A stretch of DNA of 64,000 nt from Neonectria sp. B-13 (taxonomy: Eukaryota > Ascomycota > Sordariomycetes > Hypocreales > Nectriaceae): the NCBI GenBank assembly GCA_002682825.1, contig NOKP01000028.1, forward strand, positions 558,001 through 622,000. The letters are read 5' to 3'. The notes under the pieces were generated by a model. It was not told the DNA's origin. It saw only the letters and a program-made list of their open reading frames with translations, and did no database searches. Positions 10,319 to 22,000 of this stretch are shown in pieces. The translations under genes were made by a program, and so were the position numbers. Every line of letters begins with the position of its first letter. Position 1 is the first letter of the stretch.

Positions 10319-11402
10319 CTACACCTTCTTCTCCCACGCAGCCTGCAGCCTGTTAGCCATGCTCCCCATCTTGAAGAACACCGCCACAGCCCGCTCGCTC
10401 ATCCACCGCGGCATCAACGTCGTCGCCCACACCACGCCTGACATGCCACCCGCCCAGTACCAATCCGGCGTCGCACCGAGCCATCCGCCGAGCAATCCCT
10501 CGCCCTTGAGCGCCTGTGCGGCAATCTTGCGCGCGTACACCTCGGTGGGCATCGTCGCCGTGTTCTGGCTGAAGGTCAACCGGCGCTGGAACACGTCGGC
10601 CACGGGCGCGTAGTACGACCCGGCGGGCAGCGCGCGGTCGAAGTGGCTGGCGATGTTGGAGCGCACCGTGCCCGTCATGGCGACCATGACGCGCACGCCC
10701 AGCGGACGCAGCTCCATGCGCACCGCGCGCGAGTACGTGTTGATGGCGCCCTTGGTGGACGAGTAGATGGCGCCGAAGAGATAAGGGACTACCGACGACG
10801 TCGACGAGATGTTGAGGATCAGCCCGCGCGCTTGGATGAGCAGCGGCGCGAAGGCCTTGGTCATGGACATGGGGCCGAAGACGTTGACCTCGTACGTGGC
10901 GCGGACGTCGTCCAGGTCCATGTCGAGGGCGGGGATGGTGTGAGTGCGTCCGCTGATGGAGTCAGTATCAGAGACCTCATGAGACTGAGATAGGAACTCG
11001 TTCACACAGAGAGACGGGGGATACTCACGCATTGTTGATGAGAATATCCAGCCGGCCGCCCGTGAGAGCGCTGACCTTCTCTCTGCACTCAAGAATGCTG
11101 GACGTCTTGGTGACATCCAGCTCCAAGACACTCACGTTGGGGCCCTCCATATGGCGGATGAGATCCGTGTTCCGCGCCGTAGCAATGACATAACAACCTG
11201 AACAAATCGCCCATCAGCCCACGCCACCCAGAAGCAGCATGCATCGCGAATACTATACCTCTCCGCTGGAACTCCTGCGCCAACGCATGTCCAATCCCGC
11301 CAGGCGAGCACCTAGCACGCGCCGTCAGCACCATCCCCCCTCTACGGCTGCCGGTGCAACGTACCCGGTAATGAGGACCGACGTCTTCTTATTGGCGGCC
11401 AT
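10319..11402 (-). CDS. Classical short-chain dehydrogenase, AYR1-like (1-acyl-DHAP reductase type)
   Basis: Exons (minus) 11402-11365, 11311-11259, 11197-11029 and 10952-10319 join in frame to 297 residues. The Rossmann glycine motif TGCSPGGIG starts at residue 12. NNAG follows at the end of exon 3, and the catalytic YSSTK motif sits after ISSTSSVVPY. The C-terminal third contains hydrophobic stretches (WYWAGGMSGVVWATTLM), as in AYR1, which reduces 1-acyl-dihydroxyacetone phosphate with NADPH at ER or lipid droplets. The CSPGGIG variant is common in that subgroup. The exact substrate cannot be read from sequence; other lipid-type SDR activities remain possible. It is convergent with the ZIP gene, the two stops being about 245 bases apart. 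Confidence 0.8.
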
Positions 11403-12002
11403 GACGTACTTGTTGAGCCGTTGGCGGTTTGAATCTGCAGCGAGGCTTCGTAGCAGTTGCTGTAGTTCTCGTTGCTGGCGATTGTCTGGCTGAGGCGGGA
11501 CAGGACGTCAATGTGAGAGAAGCGGGTGGAGGGGTCACTGGAAAACATGTGCAAAATGGTCCTGCTATTTGTTGTCTTGGCCAACCGAGGCAGGTTTCCC
11601 TTTTCAGCGAAGTGGGTTACTCTGGACACTCACCGACAACCCATACAAAATGTATATACGAAGTATGCAGTAGCAGGTTTCAAAGCTCAATGAAGCTTAT
11701 CAATGGGTCCAATTGCAATTGCAGCGGCAAGCACGACATCCAAGTAGGGATATGTAATGTAAATGAATCTATATCAACGGATAAAGCGCCGTCATCCACC
11801 ACGGACATGGCCCAATGTACCGCACCACAGCCAGATTCTACCCAATTGTAAAATATATACCTTCAATAAACGCCTCTCGGGTGTTGCCTTTTTCCTATTC
11901 CTGTTCCTGTTTCCTGTTCCCAATTACTGGTTGACCCAAATACACCCAAGCAGGTCTGCCGGGAGCCATCTTGAAGCTCCCCAACCTGCCTATTCCCGCC
12001 AT
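11403..12002. other. Intergenic
   Basis: Promoter of the SDR gene and 3' flank of the surface-protein gene. Around 11630-11920 the sequence is AT-richer, and CAATTGCAATTGCAG-like words occur near 11711. No gene recognised. Confidence 0.5.
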
Positions 12003-12950
12003 CTACCGGTTCCATCCCCCCTGGTGCTGCCCCCCGTGCAACTCGGACCCGGGCATCTCCACAGCCCCGTGCCCGGGCGCCACCCCGCCGGAGCCGTCCA
12101 TCTCGAAGACGTGTCCCGGCCCCGGCACGACGCCCTGCTGCTGCGGAATCCCCGCCGCGCCGGCGTACCCCGTCGGCGTGTTCCAGCCCGTGTTGGGGCT
12201 GTACCCGCCGGCCGCCCACATCGGCTTGTTCTCGTTGTAGTCCTGGCTCGGGTTGCCGCCCTGGTACTGCGGGTTGTTGAGCATCGGGTGCGCTTCCTCG
12301 CCGCCGCGCCGCCGCCGTCGCAGGAAGAAGATGGCGCCCACGATGGCTGCGCCGATGGCCGCGGCGCCGACGCCAATTCCGATCGTGGCGGGTGTGCCCA
12401 GGCCGCCGCCCTTGTCGTCGCTGTCGCTGTCGTCTGTTTGCGTGGGGACCACGGTGATAGTCTTGCCGCCGGAAGTAGTCGTGACGTGTGCCGACTCCGA
12501 CTCGGTAGCCGACGCCGAGTCCGTAGCCGAGTCCGTAGCCGAGTCGGACGCCGTCTCCGTCTCCGTCGTAGAAGCCGCGTCGGTGGTAGTCGCAGACTCG
12601 CCCTCGGCGGCGGCCTTCTTGAACTGGGCCTTGGAGATGCTCAAGGGCGTGCTGGTGCCGTCGCAGGCCGTGTCCAGGTCGCTGTAGACCAGGTCAATGT
12701 CGACGCCGCCCTTGTCGCCGATGCACTTGGCCGTGTTGATGACGAAGCCGTCGGTGTTGGCGCAGAGACAGGTGTTGAGCTCGACGCCAGTGTCGCCGGT
12801 GCAGTCGGTGGCGTTGGCGGCCTTGTACAGGCAGTCCTGGGCGTTTGTGGGGTAGGAGTCGAAGTCGTTTTCGAGAGCGAGGGTGAGAGAGGGCGCGAGG
12901 AGGAGGAGGAGGAGAGGGAGCGAGGACCAAAGCGAGCGACGCGACGCCAT
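12003..12950 (-). CDS. Single-pass Ser/Thr-rich cell-surface protein with Cys-rich N-terminal domain
   Basis: Uninterrupted frame of 315 residues. Residues 1-25 are a Leu-rich signal peptide (SLPLLLLLLAPSLTLA). A domain with six cysteines follows (DC, DC, TC, LC, KC, AC over residues ~40-95), then a long Ser/Thr/Ala/Asp stretch likely to be O-glycosylated. A transmembrane helix (IGIGVGAAAIGAAIVGAIFF) is closed by RRRRR, so the Gly/Pro/Asn-rich tail of about 100 residues is cytosolic. This is the layout of fungal wall-sensor-like proteins of the Wsc/Mid2 kind. I see no clear WSC or complete eight-Cys CFEM signature, so the family is left open. The long opposite-strand frame over this gene is a shadow. 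Confidence 0.75.
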   Translation of the reverse strand: MASRRSLWSSLPLLLLLLAPSLTLALENDFDSYPTNAQDCLYKAANATDCTGDTGVELNTCLCANTDGFVINTAKCIGDKGGVDIDLVYSDLDTACDGTSTPLSISKAQFKKAAAEGESATTTDAASTTETETASDSATDSATDSASATESESAHVTTTSGGKTITVVPTQTDDSDSDDKGGGLGTPATIGIGVGAAAIGAAIVGAIFFLRRRRRGGEEAHPMLNNPQYQGGNPSQDYNENKPMWAAGGYSPNTGWNTPTGYAGAAGIPQQQGVVPGPGHVFEMDGSGGVAPGHGAVEMPGSELHGGQHQGGWNR

Positions 12951-14237
12951 GATGGGCAGTCTTCAGTGTTTGTTTCTCTCCGCGTGTTGCAGCTTGAACT
13001 CGATGGCAGAAAAGGGCGTTCGGTCAATTCCTCGCAGTCAGGCCACCGGAAAACGAAAGCTGGCGATGGCGGACTGGAGAGTCGACTGTGATTAGGGGAG
13101 GGAGCTATGTAGAGCGAACTGAGAAAGAGGAGGGAGAACGATGACGAGCGGGAGCGACAGAAACAGGAACAGGAACAAGTCAGGCTGAAGTTGGGGTGGC
13201 TGGCTGATGCGCCATGTCCGAAAGCAGTTGGCGTGCTGGAGCAGTCGATGAACGAGAGTGAGTGAGTGATTGCTTTGTACGGATACAGGATCCGAAATTG
13301 TATTTGCAGAGAGCAGAAATATGGCAGGAAAGGAAAGGGAAGGAACCATGGCTGTCTGCCCGTCTTATTTAATTCCAGGCAGCCAGTCACCGTCTTCTTC
13401 TTCTTCTTCTTCCTCATCCTCCTCCTTATCCTCATCCTCCTCCACACCGTCAGCACACCACCAAGAACAACACACACCCACCAACAAACACCACTGCAAC
13501 CAGCATCTCCCGCCTCAACCCCAGCATAATTCCCCGACAGCAAAACCACTTTCCTCGACACAGCGCCCGTCCAGCCAACAAGACACATCCATCCCAGCAA
13601 ACTTGCCCCCTTCCAAAGAACAATTCACTCAAAGGTTGTGTTTCTCGAAAAACCCGCCACTCCACCTCTCGCGGAACATCAGGCCGAGAAATCCCCACAG
13701 CCCCCAGTTTCAGCGCGGCGCAGCACAGACCGATCGCTAATTTTAGAGCCCTGACCTGACTTCCCCCCTCTTCCCGGGCGATCGTGCAGCAGCTCTTAGG
13801 CCTGGTAGGGCTACAGCTGACTCTCCCGGGCTAAGCGGCAAGGCTAGATGGATTGGATGTCACTGCTGGGCAAACTACCCTACACCTTTGGCCGTGTGGT
13901 CCTGTCGTCATCGTTTTGCTCTACTTCCTAGGATGGACTTGTTAATGAAGCTATCTCGGACGGTTCGTGTTCCGTGTTGATCTTCACAGCCCCTAAATGC
14001 GGCCCATTCGTAAGAGCTAACATGTCTGACTCTAACTAGCCGTTCTTGTTAATCATTCTGAAAAAGACATGTCATCCATAGCAACACTCTTCATCAAATC
14101 TCATGCCAGTTTTATGTTTTATAATACAACCAAGTCATAAACCCGGGTATCTCTCTCCTTTTTCTCTTGTCTTTCTCTATACCGTAGTCATGCCTCTTTT
14201 CCGCTCTGCTCTTTACAACCGTTTATCCCGCACAAAA
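12951..14237. other. Intergenic with microsatellites
   Basis: 1.3 kb. It holds the promoter of the surface-protein gene, a TTC/TCC-rich microsatellite (about 13390-13445) followed by CACCAC-rich sequence, and the 3' flank of the Dug2-like gene. Poly-Ser/Pro frames in this interval are explained by the simple repeats. No gene recognised. Confidence 0.55.
13390..13446. repeat. TTC/TCC microsatellite
   Basis: Run of (TTC)n changing to (CTC/ATC)n, with no coding support on either strand. Confidence 0.75.
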
Positions 14238-17033
14238 CTACAACCGAGCAAACACCTTGGCAAAAATCTCCCTCGCCTTTAATAGGTTCATCAAGCACAT
14301 CCGCTCGTTGTCCAGGTGCGCCGCGTCGCTCGACTGCCCGCACGGCAGATGCGCCGCCGGCGCCCCAAACTCCTTCTCCAGGAACCGGATCGCCGGGATC
14401 GACCCGCCCTCGCGGATGAACAGCGGCTTGCGAGGCTTGCCGCTCGCCGTCGTCTTGGCCCGCGGCGGCTGGTGCTGGTCTTGGTCCTCGTCCGACTCGT
14501 CCGTAGTGGCGTCTTCTGATGAAGACCCCGACGGCTCGAATCGCTCCTCCCACGCCTCCAAGATTGCCTCCTCCAGCGTGCGGAAGATGGCGTTGCTCGG
14601 GTCGCCCAGCCACGGCTCTGCCTTGTTGTCGATGGAGATGCTCAGACGGTTCTGCGATTCGAGCTGCGCAAACTCCGCCTCCAGGAACCCTGTGAGCGAC
14701 TCTGTCACCGTCTCCACCTCCTGCCCTGGCACCAGCCGCAAGCTGATGTGCGAGCTGGCGTGACTGCTCACGAGACTGCCGTCGGGTCCTGATACCTTGT
14801 ACCGGTGGAGGGTCAAGTTGGGTTCCCGCCATCGCGCCATCAGCGACTGCTTCAGCTTGTCCTCCGGGCCGGCCTCGGGTTTGTTGCGGATCAGGATCGA
14901 CGCAATGTCGTCGTACCGCGACTCTTCCTCGGGCGTGATGCCGAGGATTCCGTCGTAGAAGCCCGGGATCTGCACACGGTTGCCGGGGCCCTTGAGTTTG
15001 GACAGAACTTGCGTGAGGTCCGAAAGAGGCTCGTTCATCATGTACGAACCGTCCACGCCCGAGTGGATATCCGGCCGGGGCGCATCGACGCAGATGGTCG
15101 TGTGAAGGACGCCGCGGAGACCGTACGTCAGGCACGGCACCTCGTTGTCCAACCAGTAGCTGTTGGCCAGCAGAATGTAGTCCACTTCACCAATCAGCTC
15201 CTTGTTCTTCCTCACGGCCTCCTCGAACCCCAAGGAACCAAACTCCTCCTCGCCCTCGATCAGGAAGATGATGTCGTTTTCCAGCTTCTGCGCCTGCATC
15301 AGGTCCGTGACGGCGTAGAGGGCCGCAACAATGGGACCCTTGTTGTCACTGACACCTCGGCCGTACAAGTATCCGTTAGTGCCCTGCATGGTAAAAGGAT
15401 CCGACGTCCAAGTTCCCTTCCTACTGTCGGCCGCCACCACATCGTAGTGCCCGTAGAAAAGAATCCGCTTCCGCGTCTCTGAGGCTTCCTTCTTGGCCGA
15501 GAACTTGGCGTACACAACCGGGTTATGCGGCTTTTCCGTGTGCAGCATCTCCACATGACCTCCGAGGCGCTTGAACAATGCACCCAAGAACGTGGCGCCC
15601 TTGCGGCAGTCTTCAGAAAACTCGGGACGCGACGAGACCGTCTTGTACGAGATAAAGTCACGCAACGTGGAGAGCAGCAGGTTTTCCGAGTCTTGGACCT
15701 TGTCCTTGCTGGAGCAGGCATCCTCCTTGATGGTCCAGATGGAAATGTTGTCATCGTTGGACCCGGTGATGTAGAATTGCTTGTTCTTGTAGGTAGTGGC
15801 AGCCGAAGCCAGGATCTTGCCCTGGTGAGCCTGCCACCTGGACAGGCACTGGTACTTTTGCGTGACGTTGCCCGAGGCGTGCTGGTACTTGCCATAGTGC
15901 GCTGTGCTGTATTTCTGTCGACATGTTAGTGGGACGGCGGTCTTTGGGATGAGTTTAACGCTTACACTAGCCCAGCCGTTGCTTGCAGCAGTCCATAGGT
16001 AGCCCCAGCTCATCTGCAGTGACATGACATCGCAATCATGGGCCCTGATGACCCGCAGCCGCTGTGTCGTGTCAAGATCCCAGAGCTCTACGATGCCATC
16101 GAGCTTCCCAGCGTACAGGAACGATCCATCGAGGGCCAGAGACAGAACCGACTCGGCGTCGTCGGACCCCAACGTCATAATCTCCTGGAGGCAGCCAGCG
16201 TTCTCGTCGTCTTCGCACGCATGTCCCAGGCTCCACAACTTGATGGTTCCGTCGCCCGCACCCGATATCAGGACGTCGTCATCGGCGCCAACCTCGACGG
16301 TAGGGCCCTTTGCCATGAGCATGCAGTAGATGTAGCCATAGTGAGCAAAGTTCCGGACGGAGCCGGCGTGCATTTCGAGCACAGTCTGGGCTTTGGGGAT
16401 GTGACTCCATCGATCGTCGTTGCGCCTGGGAGTGCTCGTGCCGCCGACGGCCTTGGAGTCGAAGAAACGGTGGTTTCGGCGGTCGGGATGCTGCTGGGAG
16501 TCGGCGGCGACGCGGGCAGAGGCGTCCTTCAGCCCAACCCACTGGATGCTGGCGTTCTGGGCGCCGATGTAGAGTGTCTCCAGCTGGGGGCTGTACGCAG
16601 TGCAAAAAATGTCGCCGACGTCGTAGGAGCCGTAGATCTCGTAGATGCGAGTTAGGGAGCGAGGATCCCAGACGTTGATAATGGCGTCGCCGGCACTGGA
16701 GAAGAGCAGCGATGCGTCGGGGGACAGCGACAGGGACAGTACGCTGCGTTTGTGGGCCTGGATGCGGTGGACTTGGTGGAAGGTGTCGAGGGACCAGGCT
16801 ACGATCTCTCCATCCTGGGTGCCGGCGTAGATGGTCTCATGCTGGGGGCTGACGGCGAGCGCGAGCACGGTGCTAGTGTGATTGAGGCTGTGGACGAGGT
16901 CGGGGCGAGTCGCGGTATCGTCGGCGATCTCGAGAGGGCTGAGGACGGGCGACGAAGGCCCGGGGGATAGAGTAGGCGAGACGGCACGCGAGACGGCGCG
17001 CGAGGCTGTTCGCGAGGCCGTACGGGAGGGCAT
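14238..17033 (-). CDS. DUG2: Dug2-like WD40 plus M20 metallopeptidase (glutathione degradation)
   Basis: Exons (minus) 17033-15966 and 15914-14238, 914 residues. The intervening 51 bases (GTAAGC donor, CTAACATGTCGACAG end) are a multiple of three without a stop, so the frame is also open unspliced. I treat it as an intron because of the perfect signals. The N-terminal half is a WD40 propeller (repeats such as GTQDGEIVAWSLD, SAGDAIINVWDP, GAGDGTIKLWSLG, GSNDDNISIWTI). The C-terminal half (~430-914) is an M20 peptidase: LFYGHYDVV (zinc His ~512), GRGVSDNKGP (bridging Asp), EGEEEFGS (catalytic and zinc Glu pair) and a late His in DAAHLDNERM. In yeast, Dug2 with Dug3 forms the glutathione-cleaving gamma-glutamyl amidotransferase in the cytosol. 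The N-terminus shows a Ser/Arg repeat (SRTASRTASRAVSRAVS). No Dug3 gene is in the window. Confidence 0.88.
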   Translation of the reverse strand: MPSRTASRTASRAVSRAVSPTLSPGPSSPVLSPLEIADDTATRPDLVHSLNHTSTVLALAVSPQHETIYAGTQDGEIVAWSLDTFHQVHRIQAHKRSVLSLSLSPDASLLFSSAGDAIINVWDPRSLTRIYEIYGSYDVGDIFCTAYSPQLETLYIGAQNASIQWVGLKDASARVAADSQQHPDRRNHRFFDSKAVGGTSTPRRNDDRWSHIPKAQTVLEMHAGSVRNFAHYGYIYCMLMAKGPTVEVGADDDVLISGAGDGTIKLWSLGHACEDDENAGCLQEIMTLGSDDAESVLSLALDGSFLYAGKLDGIVELWDLDTTQRLRVIRAHDCDVMSLQMSWGYLWTAASNGWASVSVKLIPKTAVPLTCRQKYSTAHYGKYQHASGNVTQKYQCLSRWQAHQGKILASAATTYKNKQFYITGSNDDNISIWTIKEDACSSKDKVQDSENLLLSTLRDFISYKTVSSRPEFSEDCRKGATFLGALFKRLGGHVEMLHTEKPHNPVVYAKFSAKKEASETRKRILFYGHYDVVAADSRKGTWTSDPFTMQGTNGYLYGRGVSDNKGPIVAALYAVTDLMQAQKLENDIIFLIEGEEEFGSLGFEEAVRKNKELIGEVDYILLANSYWLDNEVPCLTYGLRGVLHTTICVDAPRPDIHSGVDGSYMMNEPLSDLTQVLSKLKGPGNRVQIPGFYDGILGITPEEESRYDDIASILIRNKPEAGPEDKLKQSLMARWREPNLTLHRYKVSGPDGSLVSSHASSHISLRLVPGQEVETVTESLTGFLEAEFAQLESQNRLSISIDNKAEPWLGDPSNAIFRTLEEAILEAWEERFEPSGSSSEDATTDESDEDQDQHQPPRAKTTASGKPRKPLFIREGGSIPAIRFLEKEFGAPAAHLPCGQSSDAAHLDNERMCLMNLLKAREIFAKVFARL

Positions 17034-17934
17034 CGTGACGGAGACTAGAGGTGGTAAGGGCTGGTTAGTTCGGTGGTGTGACGAAGGCAGAGGCGACGGC
17101 CAAGACCAGACGCAGACTCGGATTCAGACTCCAGCAGCAAACAACAAGCAAGGACATACAGGTTCTACCGCAGTGGCAGACGTGGAAGCGGTAATGATGA
17201 AGGTAAAGGTAAAGGTCTTAAGGGTGAATCACAAATGCGCCAAGGCCGGTGCGGGACGATGACGTGATGGCACGATACCGAGGGGTGATTTCTTTTTCTG
17301 AAGGGAGCAAATATCCAGGGATCAAGAAGAAATGACGAAGACGCTCCAGCCCAACAACCGCATTGTGCCACTTTGGCGAGATACGGCGCAATCGTCGACG
17401 AACCAGGAGGTGAAGGCTAGGGGAGTTGAGAGGAGAGGACCGGTCCAGGCCAATTGCGCCACAGCTTATTGGTAGCCTTGTCGATTCTGGAGGGGAGGCT
17501 TCTTTCTCATTGGCCCGACTCCAGAGGACTCTTCAGCCTTGCCGACGTTCCATGGGGTTGGGGAAAACCAAATGGGCACTAGCCTTCTTTGCAAGTTGGG
17601 GAGGAGCTGGGGACGGGAGCCCGGGAACCATTTCCGTCTTGGGATGGATGGACAACGAGATATAAACGTGGCTTTGCGAACATGAGGAACATCCGAACTC
17701 TGAACTCCGACAGCTGCACTTCACACGATTGGCAGCGTGCATCACAGACACTCGACCGTGACGCGCCAATTGAACGCAGTGAGTCACTGGCTGGAAGGAG
17801 GCATGGCTCCGAACGCCGCGATAAGACAGGAAAAGAACGGAGGAGAGCCGAGAAACCAACATGACACTGTGTCTTGAAGTATTCGATAGAACCGCACATC
17901 AAACATGTAAATGTAAACTGAAAAATAACCTCAC
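17034..17934. other. Intergenic upstream of Dug2-like gene
   Basis: Promoter and 5' UTR of the Dug2-like gene, including a short (GGTAAA)n stretch near 17200-17217. No frame with convincing composition was found on either strand. Confidence 0.5.
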
Positions 17935-18034
17935 CTATCGCCTTGCCGCCGTTCTGCTGAAGCTTCTCCGTCTCCCGAATCTTGGCGCACCCCGTGCACC
18001 CCTTCGCCGTCGGCTTGCCGGAATCGGCCATCAT
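17935..18034 (-). CDS. Possible first exon of a small CxxC protein, uncertain
   Basis: From the ATG at 18034 the minus strand reads MMADSGKPTAKGCTGCAKI followed by RETEKLQQNGGKAIG, then a good donor GTGAGG at 17934. The composition is unlike the surrounding noncoding DNA and a CTGC pair is present. I cannot place the following exon with confidence; one frame-consistent acceptor near 17870 gives a short hydrophobic end. Family not recognised. It may instead be chance. Confidence 0.28.
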
Positions 18035-19029
18035 CTGAGCGAGTTGACGACGGTAGACAGCTCGAACGAAGAACTCAAATTTGCAAGACGCAGATAAATG
18101 CCCTTTCCAAATGATGAAGCAAACAAAAAATGAATAAAGGGGAAAAAAGAAACGAAGGCGACAGCGCTCGCGGCTTGCATGCGCTATGTTTACCGTGCCC
18201 GACTGCCACGCGGTGTGACCTCCGACTGCCGCAGCCAAGCAAACGACGGGAATATAAAAAGCGTGGTAGAACACCAAAGTTCAAAAGGGATAAAAATAAC
18301 AAAACAAGTTGTAAAACACACAATGGGAATGAAGAACTAAATGAACAAAAAGACGAGCAAGAAAAAGAAACAGCCTCCGTCGAGTCCGAAGGTTAGTGGC
18401 TGCTGACTTCCCGGCTCACCGATGTTTATTCCCTGCTGAGTTGCCCCCTGTCGATGCGGTGAAAAGGGCGAACCGGGGGGCCCAAACAAAGCAAGCACAG
18501 ATATAGTATGCCGTTGGTGGACTGAGACATCGAAGGCGCAATCGCTTCAGGGCGGACGGGCCGGAGAATTTTACGGAGACTTTAAGGGGTTGGGTTGTGA
18601 GTCGGAGACATCACAACCATGGAAAGCCACAGAAGTAGTCCAGGTCTAGACCTTGCGAGAATGGAATGACGACAGAGAGGCAGCAAAAGACGGGATCTGA
18701 CGCATGTACGGCACTAACATTGTGTATTAGTCGCAACTAGCATATCATCGTCTAGCATTCCGATGAGTAAAAAAGCCCGTCTTAGATAGCTCATCCAAAC
18801 CGCTGCATAACAAGAAGAATAGCTTCTTAAATTTCCTTGATATGTCGAAACACCACCAAAAGACAACGTTCCGTTGTACTGTTACCTTCAGTGTCAATGC
18901 CAATAGATAGCCACGTGGTTCCCCCTCAAGTCTGTACTATTCTCATAGAACGTCCGTTGTTCATCCCTCATCACTCTAGTCCCAAAACCATGCCCCTAGC
19001 ATTGGCTGCCACCGCTATAGAAGTGCCTG
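18035..19029. other. Intergenic
   Basis: AT-richer DNA, with A-rich runs around 18120-18370 (AAATGAATAAAGGGGAAAAAAG type). No gene, RNA gene or repeat recognised. Confidence 0.5.
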
Positions 19030-22000
19030 CTATCCTTCAATGGCCTCCTCTAGATCATAATTGTCCTCGTCCCAGAATGGATCCCAATCGTCATCCAACT
19101 TAATGATCCAAGCATCTCGATCGGCTCGGATGGCCCTGAGAACTTCCTGTTCTCTCTCCTTTTCTTCCTCCTCTCTCATAACAGAGATGAACCTATTGAG
19201 GCCCCCTTGGCCGATTTGCAACAGGCGGGCAATTTCTTGCTGCGCATCCATATGCCAGTCAGAGGAAGGGCCCATTACTGCACAATTTGTGAATATTGAC
19301 ACCGGTGGCCATGGTGTTGACGTTTGCCACAAATATCTCCAGCTCCGAATCCTCGGAGTTCTACTCCTTAATTGTCTGGGACCCAACCACGGTATATGGG
19401 CTCGGATTCCGTTGATCCGGTTCAGTTCCTGGGTCTCGACCTCGTTGGAAGTTCGAGTATATACCGATGATCTGGTTGAGGCTAATTGTTATTTCTGTAT
19501 TCAGCCCGAACTTCTTCTGGTCGAGAGAGGAGGTCGCCCGTCGTAGCGCAGCGAGGAGCCAAATGGTCATTCTTGAGGGACAATAGCCTCTCGTACCATA
19601 TACATGTGGAGGAAATGTGGGATTACTCTCCCTCTCGGCCTTTGCGTTTGGGACGCGGTGAATTCGGGGTACATCTAGGAATTATGTTTGGCGGCGATAA
19701 TGTAGCTGGACATGGGTCCCATCTGAACCCGGACGTCATGGAAGTTGGTGTGAATCTGTTCACCTTTTCGCTTTCTCCAGTGTCTGTCCCCCTGGAGCGA
19801 GGTCGCGTGCCTTCTTGGTGTGAGGGTTTTCCGACAATTCTTCCTCCTGCTTCTCGTTTCCTCAATGATCGCCCTGGAGGTCGCTCTGCAGGTGTAACAG
19901 CCTTGATGTAGCTGCTTCGCCGCTCAAGGGTGGCGATTTCGTCGCCGTAGCACCCTGTCAAAAGCAGATGGCGTCCGTTTGCACAAGCAGGTTTCTCTCA
20001 GCTGCCATGTCCGCCACGGCTCGTGTCGAAGAGAGAAAGCTAGGACGCTGCCGATTGTGTGCCATCCAGACCATAATCGTCGGAAACGAGGGCAGCGCCG
20101 GCGCCAACCACCTCGCGCAGGGAGAGAAAAGGCGTCTCGCATACTATTGAAGGCGGCCACTGTGCTGTCTCTCGCTTTAGCGTTCTGGGCTAACGGTAGT
20201 ACTCAAGCTTGGAGTCGGCGCTATCATATTCTAAGCCTTGTCCGATGTTCTAAGCATCTCGTATGTAGGTGTCAATGCAGGCGTTGCGGTATGAGCATCT
20301 CCAAGACCAAGATATTCAGCAAGCGGAGCTGCAAATGTCTTGGCCGTCTTTGAATGGAACGATGTGGCAAACTTCTGGTTCTCCGGTCTTCGTGACTATA
20401 TATTGGTACCATCTGAATCCGCTTACACGACGCGGTATACGTGCTCAAGATGATCACTCGACCCGTGTTCGGATCGCCACTCTTGCGGGCATAAACGTCG
20501 AGCGTCTTCTGGAGCTCAGATTTGTTAATAACCCGAGCGCGTTTATCTGGGAAACCAGCACGATTGTTGTAGAAGACCAAGGGTCCTACGAATGAACTGG
20601 AATAATATAGGCTGTTAGCCTTGGCAGCCGTGCCCACCGAAACGAACTCGTGGTCAATCGTTAGCACGTCCATGACAAAACATCGGGGGTCTTGTGGTGT
20701 GCAGAAGCAAGTCCGTTCTGAAATCCAAGTCCTTGGCCAAGTCTCTGTCGCCAGTTTTCGAAAAGTTCTTCCAATTCCGTCGGAAGGGTACGAGGCAGCC
20801 CTCGAAGTTGATGCCGCGTAGGAAATGGCGCTTGTCGACTTGGAGATTCTGGTCGAAGTGGTTGGTGGATTTGAAGTTGGTGTTGGTGAAGGAGTTGAAC
20901 AAGAGGAGCGGGTACTGGGAAACGATCGTTTAATCGCGAAGGATGACCTTCTCGGCCAGCACCTTGCCGGCCTCCGCCACCTATTGGTTGACGAGCGAGG
21001 CAGGGTAGTCAGACGACGAGCTGCAGCTCGCGTAGGATCAGTCTGTAGATCTGACGGGTCAGGGACTTCTCATCACACTAGCACGGGATCCACAGGCTCG
21101 CGGGGATTTACAGCTGCTGTTCAAGTCCTGCCTGACACTGTTGTGATATGGGCCAGGGCGATGACGCAGGACGTTATGATGAATTCGAACGTCTTTCCCA
21201 GCCCCGACTTGCTGCAGTTGAAGACGCCGCTCCTCTCGGGCGTGTAAAACACCACGAGGATCTTATATGTGTCCAGCATCTGGTACCCGGTGGACGTTGA
21301 CAACATTTTTGGCAGCCGGACGCCCGTGTTGGTGAAGAATATAGGTATATAGAAGGAGTTTGTATACATACGGCTTTGCTTGGTGCCGGGGCTCGATATG
21401 TGGTCCTGATCGCGGGACGGCATCGTCAGGCTCGTCGAGCGGTGTGTAATGATGTGGCTTGGTTGGCCAGTGTATTTAGTATAAGAGGATGGAGATGGGA
21501 TGGATCCGTGGGCCGAAGACCGTCGCATGGTTGTGCATTTGCGAAGGCGCCAAATGGGATGTCGTGTCGTACCATGTCCACCCAACAAAACAAGACGAGT
21601 ATGAAGACTGCGTCATCTTTGACAGCAAAGCAACTGCTTTGTCCTGGCGCGCGTTTGGTGCCGCCACCCTGCACCTTTTTGTCGCCAAGCCCCAAGAATC
21701 CGGTATAGTATTGAGACACGAATCGCCTCTCGGCCCTCTAGCACACTTCCCAGCCGCCGTTCGCAGGGAGGGGAAGGGGGTCTCGAATGGCGCGCATCCG
21801 CCGGTGGGTGCCCACAGTCTCGTGATACTTGATCTTGGTAAGCAGGAAGATCTGGTTTGGCGGCGCGGAAAAGCGACAGACGTTTCGTTGTGCTCCAGAC
21901 CTGTGACCTGTGCGTCGTGATGCGGTTCCCGACGAGTTGAGGTAAATGCCTGTTGGAAGAGCAATATGTTAAAATAGGCTCGGCATTGTGGGCCAACAAG

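Noticed and set aside
11763..13091. 442-aa plus-strand frame
   Set aside because: Antisense to the surface-protein gene and low-complexity Arg/Val. The minus strand gives a coherent signal peptide, TM and tail.
12641..13600. 319-aa minus-strand frame running into the promoter
   Set aside because: Crosses the microsatellite and the start of the surface-protein gene in another frame; Ser/Pro/Thr-rich noise.
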